From assembly GCF_003001935.1 (NCBI RefSeq), contig NZ_PVNG01000008.1, forward strand, positions 248,001 to 312,000: a stretch of DNA of 64,000 nucleotides. Reading direction: 5' to 3'. Positions 62,644-64,000 of the stretch are shown piece after piece. Position numbers and translations under genes: made by a program. The DNA is from Nonomuraea fuscirosea (GTDB lineage Bacteria > Actinomycetota > Actinomycetes > Streptosporangiales > Streptosporangiaceae). Position 1 is the stretch's first letter. Every line of letters begins with the position of its first letter. The notes beneath the pieces are model-generated. The model was not told the DNA's origin. It did no database searches and was given only the letters and a program-made list of their open reading frames with translations.

Positions 62644-63051
62644 ATGCGAAACTTTCCCAAGCTCTTAACCGTGGCGGTCGTGGCATTAGCCGCCGTCATC
62701 GCGCCGACCACCGCCGCCCATGCCGACGCCAACGGCTGCACTCAGCTCGGATCCTGGATTACGGACTCGGTGTGCATCGCGGTCGTAGGTAAAGGCCAGT
62801 ACGTGAAGACAGCGACGGCCAAGCTTCTCGCACCCATCGGAAAGCCCTGCAATACCAAGCTGTACATCACGTTCTTCGATCTGAAGCAAACGAAGTACTC
62901 GCAAAGCATCAGCGCGTCCGACAGCAAGTGCCAAAGCGCGCGCTTCCACACGCAGAGCTACTACGCCACCATGCGGGTCGGCCGCGTTTGCGCTGCGGTT
63001 TCCATCAACGGGGCGATGAAGCTCGGAGCCTGCGTGAGCATTGTCAAATGA
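62644..63051 (+). CDS. Secreted six-cysteine protein (copy 1)
   Basis: 135 residues. Signal peptide to AHA (about 26). The mature protein has six Cys (GCTQL, SVCIA, KPCNT, SKCQS, RVCAA, GACVS) at positions shared with the next gene, so three disulfides are likely. It also has the conserved LYITFFDLK and KYSQS segments. ATG 62644 follows AAGGGGAC. Codon use is less GC-rich than the chromosomal average here. Function unknown. Confidence 0.75.
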   Translation: MRNFPKLLTVAVVALAAVIAPTTAAHADANGCTQLGSWITDSVCIAVVGKGQYVKTATAKLLAPIGKPCNTKLYITFFDLKQTKYSQSISASDSKCQSARFHTQSYYATMRVGRVCAAVSINGAMKLGACVSIVK

Positions 63052-63091
63052 TCAAGAACAGAGTGGGCTACGCAATGTAAGGAGCGACTCC

Positions 63092-63499
63092 ATGCGAAAC
63101 AGCTTCAAGATCTTAACCGTGGCGGCCGTGGCACTAGCCGGCGTCGTCGCTCCGGCCACCACTGCACAAGCCAACGCCACTGGCTGCACCCAACTCGGAT
63201 CCTGGAAGACGGACAGCGTATGCATCGATGTCAGAGGCAAGGGAACCTACGTTAACTACGCGTCAGTCTATATTCATGCACAATTAGGATATCCCTGCAA
63301 CGTCAGGCTCTACATCACGTTCTTCGACCTAAAGGGCGCGAAATACTCGCAAAGCGTGAGCGCGACCCACGATGGCTGCTACGGCTTCAAGGGGCACCAG
63401 CAGACTTATAAGGCAAACATGCGAGAAGGTCGCGTATGCGGTGCGGTTTCAGTCAATGGGGTGATGAAGCCCGGAGCATGCGTGAACATTCGCAAGTGA
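63092..63499 (+). CDS. Secreted six-cysteine protein (copy 2)
   Basis: 135 residues, tandem paralogue of the preceding gene: same signal-peptide start (MRN-FK-LTVA-VALA), same six Cys, GCTQLGSW and LYITFFDLK conserved; the mature part is more basic and more AT-rich in codons. ATG 63092 follows TAAGGAGCGACTCC. The pair arose by local duplication. Confidence 0.75.
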   Translation: MRNSFKILTVAAVALAGVVAPATTAQANATGCTQLGSWKTDSVCIDVRGKGTYVNYASVYIHAQLGYPCNVRLYITFFDLKGAKYSQSVSATHDGCYGFKGHQQTYKANMREGRVCGAVSVNGVMKPGACVNIRK

Positions 63500-63561
63500 C
63501 TTTCTCGCGCCTGGATGCCAACCTCGCGACAGACGCTCCTGTCAACCCCGCTGACTTCGAA

Positions 63562-63747
63562 GAGCAAGATGACCGCAGCCAAGGCCGCGAAGCCAACCAG
63601 GCCGATCAGCACCGGCAGCCGGAACTCCGCGCCGCCCAGGCCGATCATCCCGCCCAGCACGCCGACTGCGGCCCCGGCCACGAACACCAGCGGCGCCGAA
63701 GCCGCCCTGCGGTTGAAGAGGGTGCCTTCATTCGTGCTCACAGCCAC
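63562..63747 (-). pseudogene. TauE/SafE (TSUP) transporter, truncated after the first helices
   Basis: From GTG 63747 (or GTG 63741) the frame reads FVAGAAVGVLGGMIGLGGAE followed by FRLPVLIGLVGFAALAAVIL, the first two helices of TSUP anion exporters. Homology then ends; the frame runs on into unrelated sequence and the antisense of the six-Cys gene. Full members have about 250 residues. Confidence 0.75.
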
Positions 63748-63855
63748 CCACGCTCCCTCACCACCGCTCGCGCACCTGTGTGCGTGATCGGCGTCCAGGA
63801 TCTCTCACGCCCCGTTCGACGCAGGACTTTGGGAATCCCTGAGATTCGCGCGGTG

Positions 63856-64000
63856 ATGACCAGGTTTCTCGTGATCGCTGGCCTGTTGTCCCCTCAACGT
63901 GCCCGCGCAGGCTCCAGTGGTCCACGTGATGAAGTGGAACGCCTGCGCCAGCACGTACGCGAGCTGCCCCTGTTCCGGCGCACCACCGCCGAGTTGGCCT
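63856..64000 (+). CDS. Possible gene start cut by window edge
   Basis: From ATG 63856 (or GTG 63853) a frame stays open to the edge (48 codons, MTRFLVIAGLLSPQRARAG ... VERLRQHVRELPLFRRTTAE). Hydrophobic start, then a charged helix. There is no clear ribosome site, so the call is weak; nothing can be said of function. Confidence 0.3.
   Translation, partial: MTRFLVIAGLLSPQRARAGSSGPRDEVERLRQHVRELPLFRRTTAELA

Overview
The window comes from a high-GC actinomycete. Evidence: very G+C-rich third codon positions, many GTG and TTG starts, a SARP regulator, a mycothiol-dependent enzyme, F420/NADPH oxidoreductases, a DUF574-type methyltransferase and CTP-synthase-like amidotransferase. A Streptosporangiaceae-type genome (Nonomuraea or a relative) is my best guess; this is inference from gene content, not a search result.

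Layout. 1-109: start of a leftward secreted protein cut by the window edge. 234-8271: the most interesting block, a compact candidate peptide (RiPP) cluster. It has a SARP/NB-ARC/TPR regulator, a 20-residue peptide gene with a near-perfect Shine-Dalgarno, a strong intercistronic hairpin, an E1/ThiF adenylyltransferase with an N-terminal PqqD-like peptide-binding domain, a membrane HExxH protease, a DrrAB-type exporter and a convergent LytTR response regulator. 8346-10742: a hypothetical protein, an ECF sigma factor with a C-terminal NTF2-like domain, and a maleylpyruvate-isomerase-like enzyme. 10719-17907: a complete NAD-type formate dehydrogenase locus (fdsGBAD leftward, fdhD rightward, LysR regulator) with an ATAG-N7-CTAT LysR box in the divergent promoter. 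17982-24699: assorted single genes (GNAT, SDR with its MmyB-type regulator, glutamine-amidotransferase-like protein, small secreted proteins).

24915-30246: two paralogous F420/NADP oxidoreductase genes, each next to an SDR or protease and each with its own regulator (TetR, MarR) and visible paired operator sites. 30333-34286: epoxide hydrolase and a translationally coupled glutamate-decarboxylase-like/P450 pair in which the P450 has unusual key motifs. 34445-37066: a MacB-like ABC exporter with its TetR and three CCGAC-N5-GTYGG palindromes, one of which now sits in front of a truncated monooxygenase. 37123-43504: an IclR-controlled uptake and catabolic operon for a sugar or sugar acid (binding lipoprotein, two permeases, enolase-superfamily dehydratase, FAH-family enzyme) without its own ATPase. 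43592-51288: membrane protein, cold-shock gene with an intrinsic terminator inside its leader, DEAD-box helicase, AraC, lipoprotein, methyltransferase, ROK regulator.

51408-59021: a surface-protein block, namely a 1670-residue ThuA/glucose-dehydrogenase/PKD/CBM protein followed by a WxL-like, a DUF916-like and a membrane-anchored Ig-like protein. 59542-61830: a graveyard of mobile DNA (tyrosine recombinase with frameshifts, tRNA-Lys 3' half as an attachment site, truncated ISL3 and IS481-type transposases, resolvase fragment). 61888-64000: small secreted proteins, including a tandem pair with six conserved cysteines, a broken TauE/SafE gene and a gene start cut by the right edge.
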